A stretch of DNA of 64,000 nucleotides from Pseudomonas svalbardensis. GTDB taxonomy: Bacteria > Pseudomonadota > Gammaproteobacteria > Pseudomonadales > Pseudomonadaceae. The DNA is taken from positions 5,851,001 to 5,915,000 of the forward strand of contig NZ_CP125619.1 of NCBI RefSeq assembly GCF_030053115.1, in the 5' to 3' direction. The position numbers and the translations under genes were made by a program. The notes beneath the pieces are model-generated. The model was not told where the DNA came from. It was given only the letters and a program-made list of their open reading frames with translations, and searched no databases. This document shows positions 11,697-22,447 of this stretch, piece by piece. How positions within the stretch are numbered: position 1 is the first letter of the stretch; the number at the start of each line of letters is the position of its first letter.

Positions 11697-11732
11697 CCCA
11701 TCGCGAGCAAGCTTTGCTCCTACGGGGCGATG
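11697..11732. repeat. single REP-like palindrome
   Basis: CGCGAGCAAGCTTTGCTCCTACGG-type unit flanked by short complementary ends (CCCATCG and CGATG). The core GAGCAAGC/GCTTTGCTC is itself palindromic. Lies between the FNT and thioesterase genes. Confidence 0.75.
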
Positions 11733-12121
11733 TCATCCTTGAACTGGTCTTTGACGTACGTGATCTCGGTCCGACCGTGCGGCGCTGGCAAGCCGTCTTC
11801 ACCCAGATTGACGAAGACAATCTTCTCCACCGTCAGGATGCTTTTGCGGGTGATCTTGTTACGCACTTCGCACTTCAGGGTGATGGAGGTGCGACCGAAT
11901 TCGGTGGCGGTGATGCCCAGTTCGATGATGTCGCCCTGACGCGAGGCGCTGACGAAGTTGATCTCGGAAATGTACTTGGTGACCACACGCTGATTGCCCA
12001 ATTGGACGATGGCGTAGATCGCCGCTTCTTCGTCGAGCCAGCGCAACAGGCTGCCGCCGAACAGCGTACCGTTGGGGTTGAGGTCTTCGGGTTTTACCCA
12101 TTTGCGGGTGTGGAAATTCAT
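11720..12121 (-). CDS. acyl-CoA thioesterase, hotdog fold (YciA-like)
   Basis: 133 residues forming a single hotdog domain. The catalytic loop NPNGTLFGGSLLRWLDEEAA carries the Asn and Asp/Glu used by YciA/BACH-type acyl-CoA hydrolases. The start at 12121 is set by an AGGAG sequence five bases upstream; a GTG two codons earlier overlaps that site. Likely hydrolyses short or medium acyl-CoAs in the cytosol. The gene is divergent from ahcY. Confidence 0.9.
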   Translation of the reverse strand: MNFHTRKWVKPEDLNPNGTLFGGSLLRWLDEEAAIYAIVQLGNQRVVTKYISEINFVSASRQGDIIELGITATEFGRTSITLKCEVRNKITRKSILTVEKIVFVNLGEDGLPAPHGRTEITYVKDQFKDDIAP

Positions 12122-12241
12122 ATTCACTCCTGAGCGTCTTGCCGAATGATGGCGGGCATCATGGCAGAGCCCGACCTAGAGCTCTATCAAGCATCGACTA
12201 TGGTCTCGATTACCGTTCAGACATTGACCAACAGAAACGCT

Positions 12242-13855
<1,614 letters not shown>

Positions 13856-13863
13856 TTGGACCC

Positions 13864-13923
13864 GGCGGGCTTTGCGCCCGCCGATCCTGACCAGGCGGGC
13901 CGGCCATCACCGGCCCGCCTTTT
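13864..13923 (+). terminator. tandem hairpins between ahcY and metF
   Basis: A GGCGGGC/GCCCGCC hairpin (13864-13882) is followed by a stronger AGGCGGGCCGG/CCGGCCCGCCT stem (13893-13921) with a short T run. The second looks like a rho-independent terminator, so metF may be separately transcribed or partly read through. Confidence 0.75.
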
Positions 13924-13944
13924 GCGATTGCAAAGGGTATTCCC

Positions 13945-14790
13945 ATGTCCCAAGAACGTCGCTACAGCTTCGAGTTCTTCCCTACGAAGACCGATGCTGG
14001 GCATGAAAAACTGATCGCTACTGCCCGTCATCTGGCGACCTACAACCCTGACTTCTTCTCCTGCACCTACGGCGCTGGTGGTTCGACCCGTGATCGCACC
14101 CTCAACACCGTGTTGCAACTCGAAAGCGAAGTCAAAGTCCCTGCCGCACCGCATTTGTCCTGCGTTGGCGACAGCAAGGACGACTTGCGCGGCCTGCTGA
14201 CCCAATACAAGGCGGCCGGCATCACCCGTATTGTTGCCCTGCGCGGTGACCTGCCTTCCGGCATGGGCATGGCCAGTGGTGAAATGCGCCACGCCAATGA
14301 CCTGGTTGAATTCATTCGTGAAGAAACCGGCGATCATTTCCACATCGAAGTCGCCGCCTACCCGGAAATGCACCCGCAAGCGCGCAATTTCGAAGACGAT
14401 CTGACCAACTTCGTGCGCAAGGCCAACGCTGGCGCCAACAGTGCGATCACCCAGTACTTCTTCAACGCCGACAGCTACTTCTACTTCGTCGAACGTGTAC
14501 GGGCGATGGGCGTGAACATCCCGATCGTTCCGGGGATCATGCCGATCACCAACTACAGCAAGCTGGCGCGCTTCTCCGATGCCTGCGGTGCGGAAATTCC
14601 GCGCTGGATCCGCAAGCAGCTGGAAGCCTACGGCGACGACACCTCAAGCATTCAGCGTTTCGGTGAGCAGGTTATTACTGAAATGTGTGAACGTTTGTTA
14701 CAAGGTGGAGCTCCGGGGTTGCATTTCTATACCCTGAACCAGGCAGAAGCGAGCCTGGCGGTGTGGAACAATCTGAAGCTACCGCGCTGA
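13945..14790 (+). CDS. metF: methylenetetrahydrofolate reductase
   Basis: 281 residues, the normal bacterial length. FAD-dependent reduction of 5,10-methylene-THF to 5-methyl-THF, the methyl donor for methionine synthesis. Marks are the N-terminal SFEFFPTKT, the flavin-binding ALRGDLPSG near residue 95 and AAYPEMHPQA near 135 with the conserved PE-H. It lies directly after ahcY, linking the folate and methionine cycles. The family is certain. Confidence 0.98.
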   Translation: MSQERRYSFEFFPTKTDAGHEKLIATARHLATYNPDFFSCTYGAGGSTRDRTLNTVLQLESEVKVPAAPHLSCVGDSKDDLRGLLTQYKAAGITRIVALRGDLPSGMGMASGEMRHANDLVEFIREETGDHFHIEVAAYPEMHPQARNFEDDLTNFVRKANAGANSAITQYFFNADSYFYFVERVRAMGVNIPIVPGIMPITNYSKLARFSDACGAEIPRWIRKQLEAYGDDTSSIQRFGEQVITEMCERLLQGGAPGLHFYTLNQAEASLAVWNNLKLPR

Positions 14791-14810
14791 AAGACTCCAT
14801 GCCTCATCCC

Positions 14811-14834
14811 AAGGCCCTCTTCTGAGGGCCTTTT
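14811..14834 (+). terminator. rho-independent terminator after metF
   Basis: AAGGCCCTC/GAGGGCCTT stem with a short loop followed by T-rich sequence, 20 bases past the metF stop. Confidence 0.85.
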
Positions 14835-14852
14835 ATATTCAAAGCCCATGGA

Positions 14853-15947
14853 ATGTTGTTTCCAATGACGACTGAGTCCTCGCCACCACGCCCTCAACTG
14901 GTATATCTGGTTTTTGGCTCCCAGACGTACCACCAGGAAGCGGTGTTCAGCATCGCCAGTGCCTTGGCCTGGCTGCGTGAAACGCCCCACGCAGAGCTCG
15001 ACATCCAGGTTTTCAGTGACAACCCGCAGCCCTACGAGCACCTACCGGTACGAGTTCGCCCCCTCGACGAGCCTACTCGTCGCCGCTGGAACGAACCCCA
15101 TGGCTATCACTTTCGAGCCAAGCATGTGGCGTTGCGCACGGTGCTTGAGGAGTCGGAAGTCGCATTGCTGATCGACACCGACACGTTCTTCCATTGCTCA
15201 CCCGTCGAACTGTTCAACCGCGTACAACCCGGCACTCTGCTGTGCAACGACTACTACACCCAATACGGCACCAATAAGGAGAACGTGCTCTACAGTGCGC
15301 TGTCGAGTACGCTTTTGAGCAAAGGCCTGGCTGACGATCAGATGATGCTGCTCAACTCCGGCGTGATCGGGTTGCACCAGCAGGACGCGCAGGTGCTTGA
15401 TCACTCCATTGCATTGATCGACGAATTGTTTCCCATGGCACAGGGGGCTTATACCCTTGAAGAGTTCTGCCTGTCGGTCGCAGCCTATCGCACGATGAAG
15501 GTCAATAAGTGCCCGGACCTGATCCATCACTACTGGAGCCGCAAGCAGCTGTTCAGGGCCAAGGTTAACGCCTGGGTCATCAAACACGCCAAGAACCCGA
15601 CCAGTCAGGCGGCATTGGACGATACTCGCCGCGTGTCAGCTCACCTGCCACGACCGCCATGGGCCCAGCGAATGCTCTACAAACTCATCACCCTGGCACT
15701 GCCCAAACATCTGCGTCAGTTCATCCGCGAAATCCTCTATGGCTGCTATGAACACCACAATGAGTTCGACAAGGCCTGTGGGCCGGTGTGGTGGGACAAG
15801 GCGCTGCAAAACCAGGAAGAGCGCCTCGGCAAGCCGGTCACTCAGCACTTGCTCGAACGCTGGTTCAACAGGGAACTGGTACGACTGATCCTGGGCGGTC
15901 GACGCAAAGCTATCCACGACCACTTGCTCAATTCGCCCGATAAATAG
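14853..15947 (+). CDS. putative glycosyltransferase-like protein (GT-A fold, DxD motif)
   Basis: 364 residues (360 if the ATG at 14865 is used; neither start has a strong ribosome site). No signal peptide or membrane helix. Residues ~10-160 resemble a nucleotide-sugar transferase: a strand-forming N-terminus (LVYLVFGSQTY), a DTD motif in ALLIDTDTFFH near residue 108 suited to metal-sugar-nucleotide binding, and NSGVIGLH near 163. The C-terminal half is basic and helical. Substrate and pathway are unknown; neighbours (metF, a periplasmic binding protein) give no clue. It sits alone after the metF terminator. Confidence 0.65.
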   Translation: MLFPMTTESSPPRPQLVYLVFGSQTYHQEAVFSIASALAWLRETPHAELDIQVFSDNPQPYEHLPVRVRPLDEPTRRRWNEPHGYHFRAKHVALRTVLEESEVALLIDTDTFFHCSPVELFNRVQPGTLLCNDYYTQYGTNKENVLYSALSSTLLSKGLADDQMMLLNSGVIGLHQQDAQVLDHSIALIDELFPMAQGAYTLEEFCLSVAAYRTMKVNKCPDLIHHYWSRKQLFRAKVNAWVIKHAKNPTSQAALDDTRRVSAHLPRPPWAQRMLYKLITLALPKHLRQFIREILYGCYEHHNEFDKACGPVWWDKALQNQEERLGKPVTQHLLERWFNRELVRLILGGRRKAIHDHLLNSPDK

Positions 15948-16035
15948 AGGCCTTGCGCGCAATCTACCTCAAGGACAGTGCTAAACATGCTCGCCAGAGC
16001 TTCTCATTAGGCCTTTAGAGTACTAACCTCAGGCC

Positions 16036-16851
16036 ATGCCCGTAATTGCCCAGTTGCTGACAGTTTTGCTTTTTACTTGCCTGAGCTTCGCCGCTCGGGG
16101 CGAGAAGCTGCGCATTGTCACCGAACCCTGGGCGCCGTACGTGTATGAGGAAAACGGCAAATCCCTGGGACTGGACTACGAAACCACCGCCATCGTCTTC
16201 AAACGCCTGGGCATCGAAGTGGAATGGCAGTTCCTGCCGTGGAAACGCTGCCTGTCGATGCTCGAAACGGGCCAGGCAGACGGCGCGCTGGACATCTTCC
16301 ACAGCGAAGAGCGCGACGCCACCCTGCTTTACCCCGGCGAGCCACTCTCGGAAGTGGAGTTCGTGATGTTCTACGCCAATGAGCGGCCCCACCCTTTTCG
16401 CACCTTGGCCGACCTGAAAGGGCTGACCATAGGCACCTCCCCAGGCTATCTGTACAGCCAGGACTTTCGTGAATCGACCCTGTTCACTCACGAACCGGCG
16501 CCGACCCATGAAGCCAACTTCGGCAAACTGGTGCGCGGGCGGATCGACCTGCTGATCACTGATCGCAGGGTCGGTCAGCACTTGCTCAACGAATTGGGCA
16601 TCCGCGACAAGATTACCGAGAACCCGACCGTCATCAGCCACCAGAGCCAGTTCCTGGCAGTACGCCGCAATGCCGGCATGGACTTGTTGGTGCAGCGCTT
16701 CGGCGCCGAACTCAAACGCTTCAAGCGCGAGCCCGCGTACGCTGAACTGAGCGCCCGTTATGGCGCCGACCCTGCGGCCGAGGTAAAAACCACCAGAGCC
16801 ACCGCCGCCAACGGAAAAACCGTTGAGCAGCAGGAAAGCGGCGCGCAGTGA
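16036..16851 (+). CDS. periplasmic substrate-binding protein, family 3 (amino-acid type)
   Basis: 271 residues with a signal peptide (hydrophobic [19 protein letters not shown]) followed by one SBP_bac_3 domain ([24 protein letters not shown] start, [10 protein letters not shown] near residue 85, GRIDLLITD near 170). No ABC permease or ATPase lies nearby, so this is an orphan binding protein of the kind often found alone in Pseudomonas. The last ~25 residues are Ala/Thr/Glu-rich and outside the domain. Ligand unknown. Confidence 0.85.
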   Translation: MPVIAQLLTVLLFTCLSFAARGEKLRIVTEPWAPYVYEENGKSLGLDYETTAIVFKRLGIEVEWQFLPWKRCLSMLETGQADGALDIFHSEERDATLLYPGEPLSEVEFVMFYANERPHPFRTLADLKGLTIGTSPGYLYSQDFRESTLFTHEPAPTHEANFGKLVRGRIDLLITDRRVGQHLLNELGIRDKITENPTVISHQSQFLAVRRNAGMDLLVQRFGAELKRFKREPAYAELSARYGADPAAEVKTTRATAANGKTVEQQESGAQ

Positions 16852-17074
16852 TTGCTCTGTTATACTCCGGCCTTCCCGCCAGGCTCACGCCCGGACGCTC
16901 GGACTTGTTCAAGGCATCTCGACCCCGCTACAGCGCAGCTTTTCAGCCCGCGCGAGCACTCCAGATGAGCCTTCTTGGCCCAGCAGGACCGGACGGGATT
17001 GCGTTCCTCTTAAACGCCATTCGCGCCAGGCAAGACTCCCATTGGGCCAAGCCCTAACTAAAACAGGATTACTC

Positions 17075-18958
17075 ATGTCCTTTGCTTCCCTCGGTCTCTC
17101 CGAGGCTTTAGTCCGCGCCATCGAGGCAGCGGGCTATACCGAGCCTACTCCGGTGCAACAGCGGGCCATTCCCGCCGTGTTGCAAGGTCGCGACCTGATG
17201 GTCGCGGCTCAGACAGGTACTGGCAAAACCGGCGGCTTCGCCCTTCCGATTCTGGAGCGGTTGTTCCCCAACGGTCACCCGGACAAATCCCAGCGTCACG
17301 GCCCGCGTCAACCGCGCGTACTGGTCCTGACCCCTACCCGCGAACTCGCGGCTCAAGTACACGAGAGCTTCAAGGTCTATGCCCGTGACCTGAAGTTCGT
17401 CAGCGCCTGCATCTTCGGCGGCGTCGGCATGAACCCACAGGTTCAGGCCATGTCCCGCGGTGTTGACGTGCTGGTGGCCTGCCCCGGCCGCCTGCTGGAC
17501 CTCGCCGGCCAAGGCAGCGTCGATTTGTCCCACGTGGAAATCCTCGTGCTGGACGAAGCCGACCGCATGCTCGACATGGGCTTCGTCCATGACGTGAAAA
17601 AGGTCCTGGCTCGTCTGCCGAGCAAACGCCAGAACCTGCTGTTCTCGGCGACTTTCTCCAAAGACATCACCGACCTCGCCGGCAAGCTGCTGCACAACCC
17701 GGAACGCATCGAAGTCACGCCGCCGAACACAACGGTCGAGCGTATCGAACAGCGCGTATTCCGCCTGGCCGCCAGCCACAAGCGCTCGTTGCTGGCGCAC
17801 CTGATTACCGCTGGCGCCTGGGAACAGGTGCTGGTGTTCACCCGCACCAAGCACGGCGCCAACCGTCTGGCCGAATACCTGGACAAACACGGCCTCAGCG
17901 CCGTAGCGATCCACGGTAACAAGAGCCAGAACGCTCGCACCAAAGCCTTGGCCGACTTCAAGGCCGGCGAAGTGCGCATCCTGGTTGCCACCGACATCGC
18001 CGCTCGCGGCCTGGACATCGATCAGTTGCCACACGTGGTCAACTTCGAATTGCCAAATGTCGACGAAGACTACGTTCACCGTATCGGCCGTACCGGCCGT
18101 GCCGGTCGTTCGGGCGAAGCGATCTCGCTGGTCGCTCCGGATGAAGAGAAGCTGCTGAAAAGCATCGAACGCATGACCAAGCAGAAGATTGCCGACGGCA
18201 ACCTGATGGGCTTCGATTCCAGCGCTGTAGAAGCCGAGAAACCTGAAGTTCGCGAGCGTCCGGATGTGCGTAACCCGCGCAACCCACGTGGCCCACGCGG
18301 CGACGGTCCGAACGGCACCGGCGGTGGCGGCGGTCGTAAAGACAAAGGCAAGGACAAGGGCGGCAAGGAAAAACCTGCAGCCACTGGCCGCGGTGATCGC
18401 CCGGCGCGTGAACACAAGCCACGCGAAGGCACTCCGGTTCGCGAGCAACAGCGTCCAGCACCACGCGCTGCTGCCGCAGACCGTGCTCCGGACGAGTTCC
18501 TGGACGACGATATCGATAACTTCGGTAACCGCGTCGACTACGTTCCTCAAGCCAAACCGGCTCAGGGCCGTGGTCGCCGCCCGGGCGCTTCGGCACAAGG
18601 CACGACAGCTGGCGCAGGTGCTCCGCGCACCGGCGGCGGCAAGCCTCAGGGTCGTCAAAGCGGCCCACGCAGCAGCGATGGCGCCACCACCGGCACTCCG
18701 CCGGCTAAGCGCAGCGGCCCACGCAACGGTGCTCCACGTGACGGCCAGGCCCGTCGCGAAGAGTCCCGCAACCGCCGCCCGGCCCGCACCGACGATCAGC
18801 CGCGTTCGGAACCGGCCGTGCAAAACCCGCGCGGCCCGGCACCGAAGATCATTCACAAGGAGTCGAAAACCGATCGTTTCCCGACTCCTGAGCAACTTGA
18901 TCAACTGCCAGGCCGTCCGCGCGGCGAGAAACCAGCCTTGCTGACCCGCAATCGCTGA
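17075..18958 (+). CDS. DEAD-box ATP-dependent RNA helicase (RhlE-like) with basic RG-rich tail
   Basis: 627 residues from the ATG at 17075 (preceded by AGGA); the frame stays open upstream but has no family similarity there. Core motifs: Q motif (TPVQQRAI), Walker A AQTGTGKT near residue 48, LDEADRML near 155, SAT (FSATFSK), ARGLDID and [11 protein letters not shown] near 335. Residues ~400-627 are low complexity, rich in Arg, Gly, Pro and Lys, typical of RNA-annealing tails. It unwinds structured RNA in ribosome assembly or decay. A 220-base upstream region carries TATACT at 16861 as a possible -10 box. Confidence 0.95.
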   Translation: MSFASLGLSEALVRAIEAAGYTEPTPVQQRAIPAVLQGRDLMVAAQTGTGKTGGFALPILERLFPNGHPDKSQRHGPRQPRVLVLTPTRELAAQVHESFKVYARDLKFVSACIFGGVGMNPQVQAMSRGVDVLVACPGRLLDLAGQGSVDLSHVEILVLDEADRMLDMGFVHDVKKVLARLPSKRQNLLFSATFSKDITDLAGKLLHNPERIEVTPPNTTVERIEQRVFRLAASHKRSLLAHLITAGAWEQVLVFTRTKHGANRLAEYLDKHGLSAVAIHGNKSQNARTKALADFKAGEVRILVATDIAARGLDIDQLPHVVNFELPNVDEDYVHRIGRTGRAGRSGEAISLVAPDEEKLLKSIERMTKQKIADGNLMGFDSSAVEAEKPEVRERPDVRNPRNPRGPRGDGPNGTGGGGGRKDKGKDKGGKEKPAATGRGDRPAREHKPREGTPVREQQRPAPRAAAADRAPDEFLDDDIDNFGNRVDYVPQAKPAQGRGRRPGASAQGTTAGAGAPRTGGGKPQGRQSGPRSSDGATTGTPPAKRSGPRNGAPRDGQARREESRNRRPARTDDQPRSEPAVQNPRGPAPKIIHKESKTDRFPTPEQLDQLPGRPRGEKPALLTRNR

Positions 18959-18972
18959 TTTAACGCAGCCAT

Positions 18973-19009
18973 AAAAAACGCCCCCGATCGCAAGATCGGG
19001 GGCGTTTTT
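18973..19009. terminator. bidirectional terminator between helicase and YceI genes
   Basis: Perfect stem ACGCCCCCGATC/GATCGGGGGCGT flanked by an A run on one side and a T run on the other, so it serves both convergent genes. Confidence 0.93.
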
Positions 19010-19025
19010 GTTCAAGCGGCGAAAG

Positions 19026-19619
19026 TTACTTCGCTTTCACACCTTCAAACGTTACGTACAACTCGACCGCGTCGGACTGTGGACCCAGGTCTTTCTGCTT
19101 GCCGAAATCGGAACGCTTGATGCTGGTGGTGCCTTCGAAGCCGGCACGGTAGCCGCCCCATGGATCCTTGCCTTCACCCAGGAAAGTGGCCTTGACCACG
19201 ACTGGCTTGGTCACGCCCAGCAGGGTCAGGTCACCGGTCACGTCAGCAGTGTCTTTACCCGCGGCGTTTTTGCCGGTGGATTTGACGCTGGTGGAAACAA
19301 ACGTGGCTTTTGCGAACTTGCTCGCATTCAGGAAATCACCGCTGGCGATGTGCTTGTCGCGCTCGGCATGGTTAGTGAACACGCTGGCGGTGTTCACGTT
19401 GAACTCGATCTTGCTGGCTTCAGGCTTGGCAGCGTCGAAGCTGAACTTGCCGTCGATGTCCTTGAAGGTTCCGGTGATGAAGCTGTAGCCCAGGTGGCTG
19501 ATCTTGAAGTCAACGAAGGCGTGCTGGCCTTCCTTGTCGACAACGTAGTCAGCCGCCATCACGTTGGCGGACAGCAGGGCAGAACCGATTGCCAGAGCGG
19601 CGAGCGTCTTTTTCAACAT
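19026..19619 (-). CDS. YceI family periplasmic lipid-binding protein
   Basis: 197 residues. The ATG at 19619 has an AAAGGA ribosome site and begins a clean signal peptide ([22 protein letters not shown]). The mature protein starts with [24 protein letters not shown], the YceI lipocalin-like barrel that binds polyisoprenoid or similar lipids in the periplasm. It follows cytochrome b561 on the same strand, a frequent operon partner. An alternative start overlapping the cytochrome stop would hide the signal peptide. Confidence 0.93.
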   Translation of the reverse strand: MLKKTLAALAIGSALLSANVMAADYVVDKEGQHAFVDFKISHLGYSFITGTFKDIDGKFSFDAAKPEASKIEFNVNTASVFTNHAERDKHIASGDFLNASKFAKATFVSTSVKSTGKNAAGKDTADVTGDLTLLGVTKPVVVKATFLGEGKDPWGGYRAGFEGTTSIKRSDFGKQKDLGPQSDAVELYVTFEGVKAK

Positions 19620-19651
19620 GCTTTCTATTCCTTTGGAGTCGAGGTTGAACA

Positions 19652-20203
19652 TCAGGCTTTGCGCCCCAGCATTCGCGCCAGGGTCGCATCACGATCAATA
19701 AAGTGGTGTTTCAGTGCTGCCAACGCATGGAGACCGGAAAAAATTACCAGCGCCCAGGCCAGGTACAAATGAATCACACCGGCTGTGTCTGCCTGGTCCG
19801 GTAGTCCGGATATCAGTGCAGGAACTTCAATCAGGCCAAACACCGGAATCCCGACACCGTCTGCGGTGGAAATCAAGTAACCGGCAATCATCACAGCGAA
19901 CAGACTGAGATACAGGAACGAGTGCCCGAACTTGGCGCCAATGCGCGTCACGCGGTTATAGCTTTCCAGTACTGGCGGCGGCGGGCTGATGAAACGCCAC
20001 AGCACCCGTAGAACCATGACGGCTAACAACACCAGGCCAATGCTCTTGTGCAAGTCGGGCGCGTCTTTGCGCCAGGTGCTGTAGTAGTCGAGACCGACCA
20101 TCCACAAGCCCAACGCAAACAGACCGAAGACCACCAGCGCGACGCCCCAATGCATGAAGATGCTGACCCAACCGTAGCGCGAAGAAGAGTTACGTAGCTG
20201 CAT
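19652..20203 (-). CDS. cytochrome b561 family protein
   Basis: 183 residues with four membrane helices and paired heme-ligand histidines (MHWGVAL near residue 18, DLHKSIGL near 52, [10 protein letters not shown] near 94, [11 protein letters not shown] near 160). Such di-heme b proteins move electrons from ubiquinol or to periplasmic acceptors. The gene is upstream of yceI with a 32-base gap. The 260 bases before it are AT-rich and hold no gene. Confidence 0.92.
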   Translation of the reverse strand: MQLRNSSSRYGWVSIFMHWGVALVVFGLFALGLWMVGLDYYSTWRKDAPDLHKSIGLVLLAVMVLRVLWRFISPPPPVLESYNRVTRIGAKFGHSFLYLSLFAVMIAGYLISTADGVGIPVFGLIEVPALISGLPDQADTAGVIHLYLAWALVIFSGLHALAALKHHFIDRDATLARMLGRKA

Positions 20204-20422
20204 TGCCCAAATCCTGTGAGAACTGCGAACAAGACTATCGAGTTATCTATCGAGTTAAAGCGGAAAATTTCGCTTTGAAATATCGAGAAATACGATCAAG
20301 AGTCTGAAATAGGTGAGTTAAGGAAAGATTAAAGACCAATGTGTAAGCAAAAATGAAGTCCAACTAAAGAACACCTGCGCCCCAAGATTTATTCGATTCT
20401 TGATATTGGTTTTCTTCAAGCA

Positions 20423-20455
20423 TAAAAAAACGCGGCATTTCTGCCGCGTTCTTTT
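20423..20455 (-). terminator. rho-independent terminator of amine oxidase gene
   Basis: AACGCGGCA/TGCCGCGTT stem; read on the minus strand it is followed by seven T, immediately after the amine oxidase stop. Confidence 0.9.
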
Positions 20456-20466
20456 AGTCCAAAAGC

Positions 20467-22224
20467 TTACTGCGCTTTGGTATCCGTCGCCGGAGTCGCA
20501 GCGGGCTTGACCGCTACTTTCTTCGCCGGTTCAGCCTTCTTCACCGGGGCCTTTTTAGCCTCGGCTTTGGCCGCAGGTTTTTTCGCTACAGCTTTGGCCG
20601 GGGCTTTTTTAGCCGGCTCGGCTTTCACCGGGGCCGCTGGTTTCGGCGCTTCGACCGGAGCAGGCGCTGGGGCCGGCGCAGGTGTTGGAGCCGGTGCCGG
20701 AGCAACCGGAGCCACTGGCTCTGGTGCCTTGACGGGTGCCGGTTTGTCGTCAGAACCACCAAACAGGTTGGTGAAGAAGTTACCTTTCTTCGCCGCCACC
20801 GCGCCGGCCGCCGCAACGGTCGCTGCCGGAACAACTTTCGCCGGTTCAAACGACTTGCCGGCCGCCAGATCTTCTACCTGACTGGCTGCACGCTGACCGG
20901 TGCGAAGTGCGCCTTCGAGCGTGCCTGGGTACAACGTGTCAGTGTGTTCGCCGGCAAAGGCTACACGCTGAATCGGACGTTCCCACAGGCGCCAGTACTT
21001 GCTGATCTGGCCAGGGCCGAACGCCAGGTAAGCGCCGCCCATCGATGGGTCGGTGCTGTAGCGGCGGATTTCGTAACCGGTGAACGAACCGCGCGCCTGT
21101 GGATAAAAAGTGTGCAGACGGATCAGCACCTGATCGACCATCTGCTTGTCGCCGAAGGCCTGCATCACGCGCGCGTTGTCGCCGGACAGGTTGATCACCA
21201 CGTTGGCGCCGCCCTTCAGTGCCGGCTCAACCCACAACATGCCCAGACCGGTGTTGCTGTAGATCTCGCCGGTCATCCGCGCCTTGCTTTCCCATACCGG
21301 CGTCTTGAACTTCAGCATGATCTGGTCGCGCCAACCATAGTTGGTGCCTTTGATCGCGCCCATATGCTGGGCATCCAGCGACGGAGTCATCTGAATCTTG
21401 TTCAGTGCGCGCAGTGGCACGGCCACAACGACGTAATCAGCTTGGTAGCCAACGCTGCCGACTTTGACGGTCACGCCGTCCTTGTCCTGGGTGATCGCCG
21501 AGACCGGGGAGCTGGTCTTGATAGTTTTCAGTTGTTTGACGAACGCCTGCGCCAACACCGGGCTACCGCCGAGCAGACGCGAAGCGCGCAGGTCACGGTC
21601 GGCAACGCCACGGTAAACGCGGCTTTGCTGTGCGAAGTACAGCAGCGAAAGGCGCGACGGTTCGTCATACCGGGTACGAATCTGCTGATTCACCAACTGA
21701 CGCGCCGTGGCTGGCAGATTCAGACGGTCGAGCCAGTTGGCCACGTTGATCTGGTCCAGGGCGAACAGTGTGCTGTTGGCCGCCGGGTTCTGCGGGTCTT
21801 CGATCGAGCGCGCCAGATCGTCCAGAGTTTTTTCGTAGCGCTTGAGCGCGTCGCTGGTGGCCGGCTGCTTGGTGGCCAGATCGGCGGCCGTGAAATACTC
21901 ACCGTCAATCAGGTAGCCTGGGGTCCGCACGAACTCTGGGGCCGGCGTGGTGCTCAGCTTGAAGGTCGATACGTACTTGTTCAGAACCGGTTGAGTCTTG
22001 TCGTTGCCGATCCACTCACTGGTGGCCATGCCGGAGCGACCGCCCATGCTCGGTTTGGCTTCCAGCAGGGTGACCTGCCAGCCCTTGTTTTGCAGTTCGT
22101 AAGCCGCAGTGAGGCCAGACAGCCCTCCGCCGATCACGATCGCCGTTTTATCCTTGGCCAGCGCAGATACGCTGAACAGCCCCAACATCACCAGCGCACA
22201 GGCGCGCAGCCAACCAGCAGACAT
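20467..22224 (-). CDS. flavin-dependent amine oxidase with Pro/Ala/Lys-rich C-terminal tail
   Basis: 585 residues. An N-terminal signal peptide (LRACALVMLGLFSVSALA) is followed by the FAD dinucleotide-binding motif VIGGGLSGLTAAYELQNKG near residue 31 and a C-terminal FAD loop (FAGEHTDTLYPGTLEGALRTG near 428), as in monoamine oxidase family proteins. The last ~90 residues are low complexity: first Pro/Ala repeats, then Lys/Ala/Pro repeats like histone H1 or AlgP. Such a tail is not part of the oxidase fold. The protein is probably periplasmic; substrate unknown. It is divergent from bioA. Confidence 0.9.
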   Translation of the reverse strand: MSAGWLRACALVMLGLFSVSALAKDKTAIVIGGGLSGLTAAYELQNKGWQVTLLEAKPSMGGRSGMATSEWIGNDKTQPVLNKYVSTFKLSTTPAPEFVRTPGYLIDGEYFTAADLATKQPATSDALKRYEKTLDDLARSIEDPQNPAANSTLFALDQINVANWLDRLNLPATARQLVNQQIRTRYDEPSRLSLLYFAQQSRVYRGVADRDLRASRLLGGSPVLAQAFVKQLKTIKTSSPVSAITQDKDGVTVKVGSVGYQADYVVVAVPLRALNKIQMTPSLDAQHMGAIKGTNYGWRDQIMLKFKTPVWESKARMTGEIYSNTGLGMLWVEPALKGGANVVINLSGDNARVMQAFGDKQMVDQVLIRLHTFYPQARGSFTGYEIRRYSTDPSMGGAYLAFGPGQISKYWRLWERPIQRVAFAGEHTDTLYPGTLEGALRTGQRAASQVEDLAAGKSFEPAKVVPAATVAAAGAVAAKKGNFFTNLFGGSDDKPAPVKAPEPVAPVAPAPAPTPAPAPAPAPVEAPKPAAPVKAEPAKKAPAKAVAKKPAAKAEAKKAPVKKAEPAKKVAVKPAATPATDTKAQ

Positions 22225-22447
22225 TCAGCGAACTCCGGAAATAAACGTAGGAAATAGCGGCTTTACGAGTCAGACGACTCAAAGAACCGCGAAGAATACG
22301 TCAGCCATCAAAAGGCCGCCAGCGACGTCTATCCACCTATACAAAGTAGCTCAATCGACACAATGGGTTGTCCCCACGTCACGCATTGCATAGGCTTGCG
22401 CGATTGTTTGCCCGCGCACGTCGCGAGCCGCCTCGAGGAGACTGAAA

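Noticed and set aside
17108..19015. 635-codon open frame on the minus strand over the DEAD helicase gene
   Set aside because: Exact antisense shadow of a highly conserved helicase; GC-rich codon bias opens this frame. No ribosome site or family motif.
19620..19652. Start of yceI at 19652 overlapping the cytochrome b561 stop
   Set aside because: It would bury the signal peptide; the ATG at 19619 has a good ribosome site.
20944..22257. 437-codon plus-strand frame over the amine oxidase
   Set aside because: Antisense shadow; the minus strand has the FAD motifs and signal peptide.
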